Notes under the pieces: generated by a model | Databases searched by the model: none | The model's input: only the letters and a program-made list of their open reading frames with translations | What the model was told of the DNA's origin: nothing | Assembly (NCBI GenBank): GCA_013115125.1 | Contig: JABANN010000043.1 | Coordinates: forward strand, 1 to 64,000 | Direction of reading: 5' to 3' | DNA: 64,000 bases | Source: Perkinsus olseni | Lineage: Eukaryota > Perkinsozoa > Perkinsida | Program-made: the position numbers and the translations under genes | Part shown: piece after piece, positions 32,577-44,911 of the stretch | Layout: each line of letters begins with the position of its first letter | Position numbering within the stretch: the stretch's first letter is position 1

Positions 32577-35529
32577 TCACTTCCTGCTTGCACAACCATC
32601 ACTCACCCAGAACATCTGCGACACCGATTTCTGTTCGTAGATGCGCAACATGACCTCAGCGAGGACCTGGCCCAGAGAGAGAACCTGAAAACGGCATAGA
32701 CGACGAACTCGTATGGCGAAGAGCACCAGCTTACTCTGATTTTTTCACATTTCCGAGCATGCTCAGGGAACGGCAGGGAGTTGGTGATGACCACTTCCGT
32801 GACACCCCTCTTGTTGATCCTCTCCATCGCCGCCGGTGACAGGACGCCATGGGTAGCGTACATGTAGATTCTAAAGATTGGAGACAGCGGAACTTTGCAC
32901 GATACATTTCGTTATTGTGTAGAAGAGTTCATGATAACATGATTGTTGATTTCTTCCCGAAGACAATACCGGCATGGACCTTGGAGCAAATGCTGTTTGA
33001 GATAACTACTGTCGTGCATACTGATGAAAATAAACATTAGTGAGCAGCCGCTGTTTGCTAATGTATATTTTCGTTAGCAAAAAGTTTCTACTGCTGTAGT
33101 TTTCAGCACTATCCGTCGTCCGACACCGAATTCGCTTCCGATAGTTTCATTTTCCCTGTCGATTGGCGCTACTGTCTTCGTCCAGAGGCACTCAGACGTA
33201 AGCGACGGATGGAAGTGGTTACCTTCGTGCGCCGTGTTGTCTCAAATCCTTCACTGTGCGAGACATCCTCTTCGCGCTGTCGATGATGTCATCAACGATA
33301 ATACAGTCACGGCCCTCCACTAAGAAGAGACACCAATACTCAAGCTTAACCTCTTTCGTATCTCTCGTGAATCGACCTGAGATTCACTCACCATCTCCCA
33401 CGAGCCAATCTTTCGTCACCAAGCTCGCTAACGACTTCTTCCACCCAGACGGCATGATCACTTGCTGAAAATGACAAAAAGTTCCCCACTTTCCGGCGGA
33501 GCGAAGCACTCACTGTTCCATCAGCAGACAAGTGTGGCTTCCCCGATATCGGAGCCTCCGAAGCAGCAACGCCGTCCTTTCCCGCAATCGTAACAGCCTC
33601 GTCCGGTGATCTCTCGGCGAGTTGCGACTTGCCTGCGGGAGAAGTGTAGGCAAATGCCGACCAACAGTCGATCAGGCAGAGGACGAAAAACCGATTGGTT
33701 TGTGTAAGATTTTTCTGAGTGAATACACTGTTCGAAAACCTCTCGACGACTACCCGATTTTCGCGCTAAATTGTAGACCAAGACGGACACGAAGAGCATC
33801 ATACCATGGAGGATTCTCTGTAGATTCAGAATCTTCATTGGTATGTGATATTTGATCGATAAGCTCTGATTGTTTGAATGGACAAGATTGACACTGAGGG
33901 TGGAGGGGTGTGATTTGGGAGACTTACGGTTGGAAACCATCGTCGCAAGGCCGCAGTTGATGCCATGATTTTGCAGTCGTCGCCAGAAAAGGAAGGCTCT
34001 GGGAAAAATGGTCGAAAAAGAACTTCGCTCCGCTAGGCCTTTTCTCACCTGTCGCTCGCAGTGCTGTCGGGAGCAACAACGACTGGGTCGTGGAGGTCTT
34101 TGCCGAGGAAGTACTTCAAAGGCAATCCAAGTGGATCAATGTTAGTGACGGGAACGTCAAAACAACTGTAAAAATGCCATTACTAGGATTCGAACCCGAG
34201 ACCTCCGTCTTACCCTTCTAAGCTGCCTTCGTGCAGATCCACTGTGACAACCCTGTCGACGCCCATCGCTTCATACATGAGGGCGATGTCGCTTGCGGCC
34301 AGGGGAGTCGCCGGCTGAGTCATGGCCGGGTCACCCGCTACACCCTCAGACTCCATGTGCCTGACGAGACCAACTCATTCGCGTCATCACATTGACGAAT
34401 CGTCAAGTCTAAGATTTGTTTCCCGTTCCCGTTTAGAACGAGAAAAATCCCTTTATCGTGGAAGTGAGAAAGGGAAGCCACGGGAAAGATTAGTAGTCTA
34501 GTTTACGATCTAAGATAAGTTACCCAACATGATCTAAGAATAGGACAGCAGTGGCTGCATGACTCATACACGAAGAATGAGATCACTCCATAGCGAAGCA
34601 AGGGTCCCCAGGCTTTGACGACGGCAAGGTTCCCGTGGTCGGCATAGGGGAGGAGAGGACTCACCTAGCGTATGCGAAGTACGGCGTGATGAGGGTGATG
34701 GTTCGGGCGCTGGCACGACGAAGAGCTGAGATCTGGTGAAAGAATGGTAGGCGAAGAGAGAACGTCGAGAGAGGGTTGCTTACCATGAGATAAGACTCCA
34801 TGATGGCGTCGTGAAGGCACTTGCTGCGGGATACACCGCTCTTCTTACTGATGGGGAATTGCTGAGAAAGGTGTGGTATGAAGCCATACGGTCGGAGGCA
34901 GGCATTGGAAGCCAATATCAGATGCGAGATATCTCGAAGCTGCATCCTGGCCACCCGATGAGTGTGAGAAGCGAGGAAGGTTAAAGCGTGCACGACACAA
35001 AGAAAAAGATACTACCTGTATAATGAAGCAGTCCTGACCGCGGACCTCGTCGAGGATATTAACGATAACCTCGCCATCAGCAAACCTGCACGACGATCAT
35101 ACAAGGTACCACCACCACCGAGCGCCGCTCTCGGAGACGTTACAACGCTCCCTCTCCCGAGAGGCGCGTTACACCGATTTCACTACGCACAGACACGCGG
35201 ACTCACTTTCCAGTGTAAGCCCGTCCCTTAGTGGTACCCAGATTGGCACAGATCTCCGACGCGAGCTGCTCCGAGTCGGAGCAAGCAAACACTTTCATAT
35301 CTGAACGACACGGCAGTCCAACTTTATCGACAACGCTCCTCTTACATTTGTGCTTCCCAGGATCTACGTAGTACTCCTCGGTCTCTTCCGACTCGGGTTC
35401 ATCATCCGCTTGCGCCCGTAGGGGTTGCTCTTGCGGTCGTGGGGGACCTGGAGAAGACGCAGGTTCGAACCCCGGTGGCGGTATTTTTCCCATCGCTACC
35501 GCTCTCGTTGTCAGCGGTTGCGCTAGCAT
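32577..35529 (-). CDS. Ribose-phosphate pyrophosphokinase-like protein with altered active-site motifs
   Basis: Exons on the minus strand: 35207-35529, 35016-35085, 34784-34861, 34665-34732, 34214-34360, 34049-34165, 33928-33998, 33514-33632, 33392-33464, 33223-33319, 32735-32870 and 32577-32684. The family order is clear: MKVFACSDSEQLASEIC, FADGEVIVNI..VRGQD, SALRRASARTITLITPYFAYA, RVVTVDLHEG, FDVPVTNIDPL, IIVDDIID, YATHGVLSPAAMERI, EVVITNSLPFPE, RIYEQKS. Key residues differ from catalytic PRPP synthases: the RQDRK motif after YFAYAR is absent in the joined exons, the 'PDAGG' loop reads APDSTASDR, and the ribose-phosphate loop 'DTxGT' reads DSAKRM. This recalls the catalytically silent PRPS-associated proteins of animals. 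The usual start would be at 35298; the upstream acidic extension is open from 35529 but unproven. Confidence 0.75.
33465..33513 (-). repeat. Family II intron, 49 nt, reverse orientation (PRPS-like gene)
   Basis: On the gene strand it begins GTGAGTGCTTCGCTCCGCCG and ends TTGTCATTTTCAG. It joins SADGT to QVIMPSG in frame. Its core is the reverse complement of that in 33999-34048 of the same gene. Confidence 0.75.
33999..34048 (-). repeat. Family II intron, 50 nt (PRPS-like gene)
   Basis: On the gene strand it begins GTGAGAAAAGGCC, carries TAGCGGAGCGAAG followed by TTCTTTTTCG, and ends TTTCCCAG. It joins STASDR to AFLFWRR in frame. Confidence 0.8.
34166..34213 (-). repeat. Family III (tRNA B-box) intron, 48 nt (PRPS-like gene)
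   Basis: On the gene strand it begins GTAAGACGGAGGTCTC, then GGGTTCGAATCCTAG, and ends GGCATTTTTACAG. It joins HEGSLEG to CFDVPVTN in frame. The box is in sense orientation and matches the tRNA T-arm consensus GGTTCGAATCC. Confidence 0.85.
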
Positions 35530-37772
35530 GCTCTTCCCTTGAAGGGTTGGGTGCCATGAATGAAGAGAAGTCGCCTAAGACGCACGAATCTTGCTATCTT
35601 GCAATTCCTCAACGGCGACACTACCTAATCCAGGAATATAATTCGACTTTTGCTTCTCCTCCAGCCATGCTACCCCCATAGGGGTGGCCAGGAGCCCCAG
35701 AGCCGTAGCCAGTCCGAATAAACCTGATAAGATCCGGTAAGATACGCGTATCTTCGAGTGTTAGTTGGTTGTGATTGTGAAAGGAAATGAAGCTACGTTA
35801 ACATGACAACGGACACACGAAAGAATCAATAAGCGCGAGTTAGCGTTATCAGAGTTGAAGCTGAAGTAGTTGTTTTCCTAACGACTCTTCATCGTACAAC
35901 AGGCATCCTTCAGGTCGCTTTCGCCAATAAATTTCAGACAGGAATCGATATCTCGGTGAGGTAGCTGAGAGTAAATAGTAGGTAACCCCGGCGGCCGGGG
36001 CCCGGCCCACGCGGTTTTGCGATGATCGTCGATTCGGCGGCGCTCGGCGCTGTGGCAGAGTTGACGAGGCCACGTCTGACCCCAGGTGTTGCAGATGTAG
36101 CCATATAGAGCTTCGATGTCTCCTCCTCGCCATAAGGTCCCCCTGGTTGGCTCACTGGTGGACTCGGTGGCGGACCCAGTGACGGAGCTGCCAGACTCGT
36201 CGCTCTCGCTTCCGACCTCGATCTCGATAACTTTTGGTCATCCCCCGACTTCAGATGAGTTTCCCCTAAATTATTCCACCATCAGTACCGTTGTCGACGT
36301 TGTACTGCCTCCCCGACCGAAACACAGAAGTACAAAGGAGGAAGGTTGCGATCGTTGCGAGTATTCACCAGGTCAACTCTTTCCTGTCAACTTTCCCCGA
36401 GCAAGTTGACACCTCATCATCCACTGAACCCTTATAGATGGCCTTGATAGACGACGCGGTCACTCGAAGCATCACACGCCCGGGTCCCGAACTACAGAAG
36501 TCGCAATCGTGTATCGTAAACCTGCTCAGTCAATCGACGTCCCCATCCGTCCTGTCCTCGGTCCTCTCGGGTAGAAATGTAAACACGTCGTCGGTGGGCT
36601 TGACGTAACTCTAATGTGTGGGTCGTCGAACGCTTTATGATAGTAGTATGCCTCGCTCGATCCAATTGGCAAGGAAAAGACACTAGCAGAACAGCCATGG
36701 TAGAATAGCCAAGCTATGAGTCACGGCGAGATCACCAAGCTTTTGCGACCAAAAGCGCTGAGACAGAAGATGGAAAACCCGGGGACCTCTATGTCCAGTC
36801 TGCAGAGAGAAAGTTGCACATTCTATGACTCTCGTCTTCATACAAACGCCAAGCTGCATGAAGGACTATGCCAGAACGTGAGCATCACGAGGAACCCAAT
36901 ATCGAGAGAAAGGTAGAGAAAATTTTGAAATTTCACGACTTTCCTTTTCACAATTACATAACACGAAAGTGCCCAAAAGAGTGAAAATAAGACGGCCTAC
37001 CTGAACCAGCCGTAGTAAATTTCTCCTTCCGTGCCAGGTGCTTCCACACTGTTCCATTACTCCCTCTCGGAAGCCGACCCGCCGAGATCGAAGCCATCGC
37101 CCGCGTAATCCATGGCAGCATTTTCGCCCAGTTTTACTACCAAGGACAGTGCCACACGATCAGAAATAAATCTGAACTCTGAAACCAAATACATCATCTC
37201 CCGTACACGGTCGAAGACCCTATCCAGTCCTCAAACCCAAAACATCACATTGAAACTGCTCAGCTCAAATTTGTATATCTTACATGCGAATTGAAAAAAA
37301 CGTTACGCAAGGAGAGAAGCTCGACCCGCCTTCGGAACGCACGGTCATTGATCAGAACTGGATCTGAACTCTGAGACCAAACACAATATCTCCCCTCCAC
37401 GACGATGGCCACATTCGAACTCAAAACTTCACACTTTGAAAATTACTCAGCTTAAACTAGTATATGAATTTACGTGTAACTTGAAAAAAATTACGGCCGT
37501 GTTTACTTCGAGGCGACGGAAGCCGTTCGACTGGCCTTCGGAACCCACGGCCATTCATCAGAATCTGTACAACAGAAAAATCCGAAATACCCATCCGAGT
37601 GAGACTTCGCACCAGACACGAGCTGCTCAACTCGGGACAGAACTTCCCGTCTGGAGCTTCCATAGAAGAGAATCTCAGCATGAACACCGTCGGGTATCCA
37701 ATACACGGACAGCGGAGCGAAGCGCCTAGGAAAGAACGATTTTCGAAATTTCCCATCCTCACGCTCAGAGCC
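35530..37772. other. Unassigned DNA between PRPS-like gene and hydrolase 1
   Basis: Minus-strand frames at 35849-36133 and 36492-36698 and a plus-strand frame at 36116-36409 overlap each other, and none shows a domain. I see no splice-linked exon chain. One intronic AAGATACGCGTATCTTC palindrome lies near 35745. Confidence 0.35.
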
Positions 37773-40700
37773 TCACTCTGTCACAGATTCTCCGTTTATC
37801 TCGGCGATTTCAGCCCGCTCCAACCTGTGGACGCGAACAGGGACGCAGGTTCGATCCCCAGCGGCGGCTACTTACTTTTCAACGCCAAGCAAATTCCTCG
37901 TTGAGTGAGCAGGCGCGATGAAGTCGTTGCCGCAGAGGGTAATATGGGTCGGCACGTCTCGGAGGTCCTCCGGCCAGATGATGTTCTAAATCGACGATAA
38001 TGAACTCCACGCTACACAACGCGAGGAAAATAATAAATTTGTGACAGCCAAATCTAAGAAAATTTTCCCATTAAATTCAACACAGTTCTTCTGCCACTGG
38101 GCCGAGCAATTTTTTCGCTCAGCTTTGCTGTCTACCCTTCAGACTACGCTGGTACCACTTTTATCTCGCCCGTCCAATACCATTCTTCATGGGAATATGG
38201 CAAGATTCCCGGCAAAAGCTTTTCTCAAATCCCTCAGCACGTTGCTAGACGGAGATCACTGAGAAGGGCTCACCTCCTCCCAAAAGAAGTTTCGACAGAA
38301 CGTGTGCACCGTGTAAAGCTCCCTCAAAGAGAAGTAGGTTGCCAGTGCTCCGAACGGTTCAGAATGATCCTGAGGGCGGAGGTTGATCGGACACCGCCAT
38401 CGGAAAACGCAGTCTCACGATTTTCAACGCGTTGTGGAGAAGGTCACTCTTAACGAGGAGAAAGTTCACCGGGTCCACCAGAGACAACGACCGGACTATC
38501 GATGGTTGATAGGCCTGACAGAGGTCAACCCATCGACAGCCAGGGCGAAGTCAAGATACTACCAGTATCCACCGGCTAAGGATACAGCCGAAGCTGTGAC
38601 CAATCTGAGATGAGATCGAGGAAAAACGAAATCCATTGCAGAGCGTTAAGCCCTTACCACATGACAGTGACTGTATCGCCAGGCCCTGAGCATGTCTATC
38701 ACGCAAGCACTCATCTCCCTCGCTGATGGAAGGTTCACGAACGGCCGGCATGCAATCTGAGTTCAATAAGCCACTGGAGATGCCCGGCGGTGTGTGCAGG
38801 GAGTACATAGGGATCTCCACAGCGGGAATTGCACAAAAATTTCCAGTGTATTCTCAACGGAAACGATAATTTCTCGAAATTTTCACCAAAAACTGGCGGA
38901 AATTTCCGATGGCTCGGAAAATTTCTCGGGTAACCAATCCAAAATCGCAAAATTCTGCCACCAAGCAAGTTCGATTCATCAGTTCTGGTGAGTCCAACCG
39001 TTACATGTGGCATATCCACACAAAAGATGTCCCTGTCCGGGAATCGCCGGACAATATCGTGGACAACTGGTAGATAGGGCAGCAGTCCGAGGCCAATGCC
39101 GTGACAAAACCTGACCAACACGAAACTCTCAATATCATTTCGCTGTGATTGTGCTTCACTGCGCGGACGAATCCGATCGTTTTCAGAAGTCACTATCCGG
39201 GCGCTGGGAACAAGCGACAGTCTCGTCATCATGACAACGTCCTGTCGCAGCCGCACTCGCCAGATTTGAAGATACTGTCTTCCGCTAGGCTCAAGCGATT
39301 TACCAATAGCCTGTCTATTGTGGTTGGACGACACTAACCTCCACACAACTCAAGTGCCCAAATCAGCATATCGTCTCGCCCCTCTATTTCGAACCGTCTA
39401 TAGTTTACTCCATTCAGAATTCCATATCGCAGACTATGATACATACCAATACCACATTTCCACCACTTCCTACACTATCGGCATCTTCCTCTGGTCCGTG
39501 TACTCGTCGAACCTCGGTAGAAGATGCATGTCCCCGCTTCGCCCCATGCCAGGACGGAAATAATACTCCAACGACCCCGCTCGGTATTTACTGCCACAGA
39601 CACACTCTTACCAAATCGATCAACTGGGCGCGCGCTAAACTACCTGAACCCCATGCCGAGACCAGGCCCTGTCATCGCCAGACTGGTGAGCGCCGGTATC
39701 ATCATGTGCGTCATAGCGTAGCAAATCGCGGGACGGTGACTGCAAATTATGTGGAAAACGGAATCTCGCTCGCCAGAAAATTAAACTTACAGACTCGGAA
39801 GAGGGTCCTTGGTGAGTCTGAAAACTTTCACATCCTCATTGATACCATCTGAAAAAAAATAATTTATTCTTCCGGTCGGAGAAGCAAAATATCCAACCAA
39901 GCAAGAATTGGGATAAAGTTGGTATGAATCTCAGCGCATGATTCTTGAAAAAAAATTGACGTCAGAAAAAACCGGAATTACTGAGCTGACAAAAATACGG
40001 TATCGAAAGACTCGTACCAGAGACGTTCGTCATACTAGAATATCAGAGCTACTGCTGAGCACACGGATCGACAAACGCTTCCCTACGCAGTCAGAGACTT
40101 ATCATTCAGGCACTCCTCATGTTCTTCTTCCTTATCAAATATGAGACTCTATGCGGCGTAGAATTTAAAATACCAAAACAAAAGTCAGAGACCACTTCAA
40201 CTCAATCGACAGTGGTAAGGGAGCACTCGATCGAGGACTTAACCGGTCCGGATTTACTAAGGCCGACCGTACCGCCCGCCGCCCGCATCCCCCGTGTTAT
40301 TACCCTCCCATTTTGCCCGGGCCCATTGCTCCATGTAATCCACCATATCCTGACAAGGGCACATGAGGAGGGCTCATCGTCCCCAGGCGCTTCTACCTCC
40401 ATCTCCTCCTCCTCAGATGGGGTGAGCTGATCTACCTGAAAAACGTTTCTGCATGGATTCGAACCTCCGCGAGAGAGTAAACTTAATAAGGGCCCAGGCC
40501 TCATCGTTGCGAACGACCTCTACTGCACAGCGCTCGAGAGCTCTCGCGGCTCACGCGATTAACACCGGATGTCCTTCATTTTAATGAACAATCCTCCCAG
40601 GCACCGGAAAACCTCGAGAATTGCTTTTCAAGCTCCATCTTGTAGGTATCAGTTATCAGGGTATCAGTCAAACGCAAACGCCGGCTTAGTTCGACTGAAT

Positions 40701-41248
40701 GCCGGTGTGATAGCGGATTGCCGAGGCAGTCAGCGTCGCGATATTCAGTGATCCGCCCGAATGCTTCTGCCACAACGGGCGAGAAAGAAAATGAGGCCAG
40801 TTTAGAGCACCCCGTACGGCCAGACCGAAGGGAACTGCCCATCCCAGAGTACCTCATAACCTTCAAAAAAGTACTCCGCGATCCATATCCTAACATTGCC
40901 TCTCTTCAGCGCCTCCACCGGGGCTCCATTAAACCAACTGAACAAACAAAAAGACACTTCCAGCGGAGCGACACTCCCACCGAACGATGTAACCCAGAGG
41001 AACACGACAGCCCGAACTGTCTTCACTTTTCACAAAATGCTAAACCACAAGCCCTGTGATGATGCAGACACACAATCCGTGTCTCCCAGCGCTAGCACCA
41101 ACTGTCCTCGAGTGGAGGGTCTTATCAGATTCGCTATTGTCCCACAGTAGTGGTGATTACAATTCCAGAGCTACCTCCCTCCAGTACTACCTAGAAATCT
41201 CGGCTCTCTGCAAGGCCCGGACCCTAACCGCTCTTGCTTCACTCGATT
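37773..41248 (-). CDS. Alpha/beta hydrolase paralog 1 (5' end unresolved)
   Basis: A many-exon gene paralogous, exon by exon, to the gene at 44912-47864. In order: ARAVRVRALQRAEIS, GNVRIWIAEYFFEG, DMVDYMEQWARAKW, DGINEDVKVFRL, TSLAMTGPGLGMGF, KYRAGSLEYYF, then FCHGIGLGLLPYLPVVHDI (oxyanion-type HGxGxG), PDRDIFCVDMPHV, LPSAREMSACVIDMLRAW, the nucleophile elbow GHSFGC, VDPVNFLLVKSDLL, LATYFSLRELYTVHT, WPEDLRDVPTHITLCGNDF (acid-residue strand), and a C-terminus ending NGESVTE. This matches fungal and protist AB-hydrolase proteins with the 'DPVCF' and 'RE..IAHT' segments. The substrate is unknown. Its N-terminal third has hydrophobic helices and may anchor it in a membrane. I cannot fix the start codon. 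Confidence 0.7.
37825..37875 (-). repeat. Family III (tRNA B-box) intron, 51 nt (hydrolase 1)
   Basis: On the gene strand it begins GTAAGTAGCCGCCGC, then TGGGGATCGAACCTGCG, and ends TTCGCGTCCACAG. The box is antisense. It joins LLGVEK to LERAEIAE near the C-terminus. The same position in hydrolase 2 is occupied by a family IV intron. Confidence 0.85.
39591..39643 (-). repeat. Family I intron, 53 nt, reverse orientation (hydrolase 1)
   Basis: On the gene strand it begins GTAGTTTAGCGCGCGCCCAG, then TTGATCGATTTGG, and ends CTGTGGCAG. It joins GLGMGF to KYRAGSLEY, a junction conserved in hydrolase 2. Confidence 0.75.
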
Positions 41249-41552
41249 CTGAAGAAAAGGGAAAATCATAAAAGCAGGAAAAAAAGAAAGAAATCCTTTT
41301 TCTAAAGGAAAACAAGAAAAAATCCGTCCCTAGAGGTTGGCAAATTTACAACGACAAGTTGACTCCTGAGACGGTTGCCCCGAAAGTTCTCCACATTCCC
41401 ACGCAGCCAGAGAATGTCGCGCGCCACGAAATTCAAAACACCGAGATCGAGCCTGAACCATGTATCAGTAATTTTTTACAACACGCAGCCATAAAAGCTA
41501 CTAGAGCACGCCTTCGCCCTCCTCTCTGTTTCCGCGTGCCAGCAGAGCTCCA

Positions 41553-42290
41553 CTAGCTGCATGAAGCGACGAAGATTATCCGGTGGCTGGCGAGACACCC
41601 GGGGGGAACATGGAGGTGTTCCTCGCTGACGATGAGAACAACCCTTTCCGGATTTCGTAATTGCCACTCGTCAAGTATGTAAGTTACAGCATGCGGCGGA
41701 GTGTGCCAAATTACAGGTATCAATTTCCATACCAAAAATTACGCAACTCTTCCATGTTCCCTCCCCCTTTACCCGTATTATCGGCCGCATCCTCAAGGCC
41801 GCTATCAGAAAGCGTAGAAATCCAACTCTGCACGCGTACCATCAGAGAGGCGGAACTCCTCCGACCAGAGGGTGGAGGCGAAACTGAGGAATTGCAAGAC
41901 TGCAAGATCTCAAAATGTGAGCTCACGTACCATCGGAGGTCGTCGGTAATCCAAGTAACCTGCCGTACTTCCTCTTCTTCGTCTTGTTGCTTTCCCACAA
42001 ACGCACGAGATTCTCGCTTGAAGTGAACCGCGAGCCACAACGTCGCGCGCCTGAAAATTATGTAAAAATAATATACCCATCCTCATCCAGTAGAGGACGG
42101 ATGTCCAAAATGACCGGACCAGGAATCGACCCCCCGCCCTCTCGGAGGACAGACCGGAAGCTTTCCATCCGACTACCTTCGTTTAATAGATTTTGAGCGC
42201 TTCTATTGAGCCCGTGCACTCCTCGGTCCTCGATACAATCCACCGAGTGTAGCATCTGAAATAATAAACCCTCTAGCGGAGCGAAGCACA
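41553..42290 (-). CDS. Probable exons of an unrecognised gene
   Basis: Three minus-strand stretches have natural protein character: QMLHSVDCIEDRGVHG, then KQQDEEEEVRQVTWITDDLR, then VTYILDEWQLRNPERVVLIV followed by SEEHLHVP. The spacing and a B-box-like word near 42120 fit short introns between them. I do not recognise the product, and frames across the junctions are not proven. Confidence 0.3.
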
Positions 42291-42650
42291 CTCTCGTAAT
42301 TTTCCACAGTAATAATCATCTTGTCTGATAGCAAGCAACACGGCAGCTTCTCGACAGAGCTACTCAAAATAGATTTATTAAAAAATGTTTTCTGGGGGAT
42401 TTTCTATCACTAACTTCCATATTATGATTGCTATCTTTTTAACAAAGATATCTTAGTATCATTACTACTATCCGTTACAATATCATAAAATACAAATATT
42501 AAGGACCCTTCCATCGATCAAAATTTTTTTGTCCAACCCTCAAACTCCGCCGACGTGAGAATTAAAGAGTGTGTCGCGAAGATCTCCCTGAGGCGAGCAG
42601 CCCCACCTCTCGTGTAGCCTCATCGTCGCACGCATCAACATGATCAGAAT

Positions 42651-44624
42651 TTACCGCTGCGTGTATCTAAAAAAGTATCTTTCATATGGTCGACCTTCCC
42701 GTCGAGAGCATGAGTGCAGCAAAGATACGCCGCAAGAGTTCCTCGCAGTAACTCCAGCGCAGACAGCATCGTATAAGTAGTAGTAACCAAATGAGCCAAC
42801 TCAGGTGAATCGAACTTCGCAGGAGACTGGGACCTACTCCCCTCCACCAACCTACATGTATCTGTCTCAACCCCCTCAAGGAGCGCTTCAACTTCGCCAT
42901 CCTCTTCTCCCGAGTGATATCCAAATCCCGTGGAACCAAATGGACCTTCCAAAAATCGTCAACAACACCGACGGCTGCGGAAGACCTCCAGGCGGTTCAG
43001 CAACTCCCCAGACTTGAAACCCGAAAGCAGACGCCCAATGCTGTCGTTTGTTTATTACTCGCTCACTGCGAAAAGAATCGTCAATCGTAAATTCATCGTT
43101 TACCACCGTCCAGTCAACGTGATAAAACTTCGACCCCAGATCACTCTCGAATTTTTCCGCCACGTCTCTTCACTCTGTGAGCTCACCTCTCCCAAAACGG
43201 GTGCCAGATCGATGCAAAATAGTGCGAAAAACTCCGGCAGGAACATTTTCACATGGCATGCACGGCGATTCAGAATTTATATTTTTTTGGGTCTATCTGG
43301 ATCGTTGCTTACGAGGAGACGGCGAGACGCTTTTTCGTGCATTTCGTGCAATTTTTTTAGGCGCACCTCGCTGTTTGTTTGGTTTTTCGGCACGTAAACT
43401 TTACGACCCACCCATCCCTCCCCAGTCCTACATTAACTCTGTTAAGCTTCCAGTACTTCCAAAGGTAGGCGAAATAAAAATAAATCTCAAACGTTACATA
43501 TGCTCGTAACGCATGCCGCCCGATCAATCCTAAAATAATAATATTTTCCGCGCTAAATTTTTCTGGAAATCTCGAGGGTTCATTTTCGCGAGTGTTGCCG
43601 TAAATCTTTATCAGCAGGAACTCCCCTCCACCGACTCTCGCATGCCAAACCGCTGATCCGGAAAATTTTTTCCAAATTTTTTCCTCAGAAATTCTATTCT
43701 CTTTTCAGTTCCCGCTTTCTGACGGCCTGGACACTCACCCTCGACTATTGAACGATCCAGCTGAGATAAAACCGAACTAGATCGTTCGATCGATCCACAA
43801 CGAGTGGATTCCATGCGGGCGTTTCAATCTGAGTGAATATGCCCTTCAAAAATTGCAAAAAAATTCCTCGATTTTTATAAAAAAAATTTTCCCATGCATT
43901 TCTCCCCAGCCCGTCGCCACGCTTACGAAGAGCATCTGCTGTTCCTCGTATGCTGCCTGACTCGACCTTCAGCTTCCATCTGAAATCCAAATCGATCAAA
44001 ACTTCGCTCCGCCGATTTTCCAAGTCCACTTAGCGACAGTGTACACCACCACCACAGGCAGGACCATCCGCACCGGCATCACCAGCAGCCACTTCGTGAG
44101 CAGGCCTTGGAACGACCGATCCCGTAGGGCTGGACAAAATGGGCACCCAGCTTGCATACCAACTTTTCCGCAACGAATCCTACTTTGGCCAAATCTTCGC
44201 GTCAAGAGAACTCCTAGAGCCAGAATCACCGCAGACTTGAATTCTCTCCCTAAGCCGACCATCCAAATCGATCACAATGGCGCACGCTTTTCTCATCTCG
44301 GTTACCTCTCAATATCGCCTGCATCGTCGAAAAAACTGAAAATCGGAGAGCTCAACTGCCACAAAAAAATCCGCAGAAGCCAATCGAACACAACACGAAG
44401 GGAACGGCAGGGGAGAAAAATCGCCATGTAAGAAATACACGCCGATCGAGTTGTTGAAAAGGTCCCCGGTTCGATCCCCGGCATGGTCATTTTTCCTTCA
44501 TAAGGTCGGTGATTTGCCTCAAGACCCTCCTTCTCCAGTGACCATTATTGAGGGCTTCGCCGTGGATGCCCTCATCGTTCCAATCAACCGTCAAGGGTTG
44601 GAACAAACTCTCACGCCCGCTCAT
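42651..44624 (-). CDS. Predicted membrane protein, unknown, multi-exon
   Basis: Exons that join or nearly join: MSGRESLFQPLTVDWNDEG...LRQITDL; VGMQAGCPFCPALRDRSF followed by a hydrophobic LLVMPVRMVLPVVVVYTVAK; WKLKVESGSIRGTADALRKR; AEKFESDLGSKFYHVDWTVV; SGELLNRLEVFR; VVDDFWKVHLVPRDLDITRE; and a last exon with LAHLVTTTYTMLSALELLRG ending at 42651. One or two membrane segments are likely. I cannot name a family. The gene lies between the two hydrolase paralogs on the same strand. The first ATG may be internal, because the exon begins one base upstream at an acceptor. Confidence 0.45.
42667..42728 (-). repeat. Family IV intron, 62 nt (unknown membrane-protein gene)
   Basis: On the gene strand the donor itself is GTATCTTTGCTGC. 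Near the 3' end lies CATATGAAAGATAC, then TTTTTTAG. The 5' GTATCTTT and 3' AAAGATAC are exact inverted repeats. The length equals that of the LSG1 family IV intron (62 nt). Confidence 0.7.
43980..44029 (-). repeat. Composite family I/II intron, 50 nt
   Basis: On the gene strand it begins GTGGACTTGGAAAATC, then GGCGGAGCGAAG (family II), directly followed by TTTTGATCGATTTGG (family I end block) and ATTTCAG. It joins YTVAK to WKLKVES in frame. Confidence 0.75.
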
Positions 44625-44911
44625 CCTGAAACACTCTCAATTTCGTGGCGCGCGAGAAAACTACAAAAGCCGCTACTCCACCAGTGGGATTAATCATAAT
44701 CGCCATGATGACGGTAAGAAGACGACACAGTAGCAATGATCAAGCGCCGGCGACCTTAGCTGCCTCAAAGCTCACTACTGCAGCCTGAGGACTTCGAGAA
44801 AGCCTCGCTTCTCCTCTGTTGAGCTGGGAAGGCGCAATTTAACTTTTTCGTCCTTTTTTGCAGTGTCATAAAAGTTATGCGAAAATGTGATTCATCTAGC
44901 ACACAGGCTGG

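Noticed and set aside
35430-35490. B-box word GGTTCGAACC near the 5' end of the PRPS-like gene as another family III intron
   Set aside because: The region is open in frame without splicing, and removing the 52-nt GT...AG segment breaks the frame. I left it unassigned.
42100-42160. GGTCGATTCC plus GGTCATTTT as a confirmed family III intron
   Set aside because: The word is suggestive, but flanking exons could not be joined in frame, so it was not counted among the verified cases.
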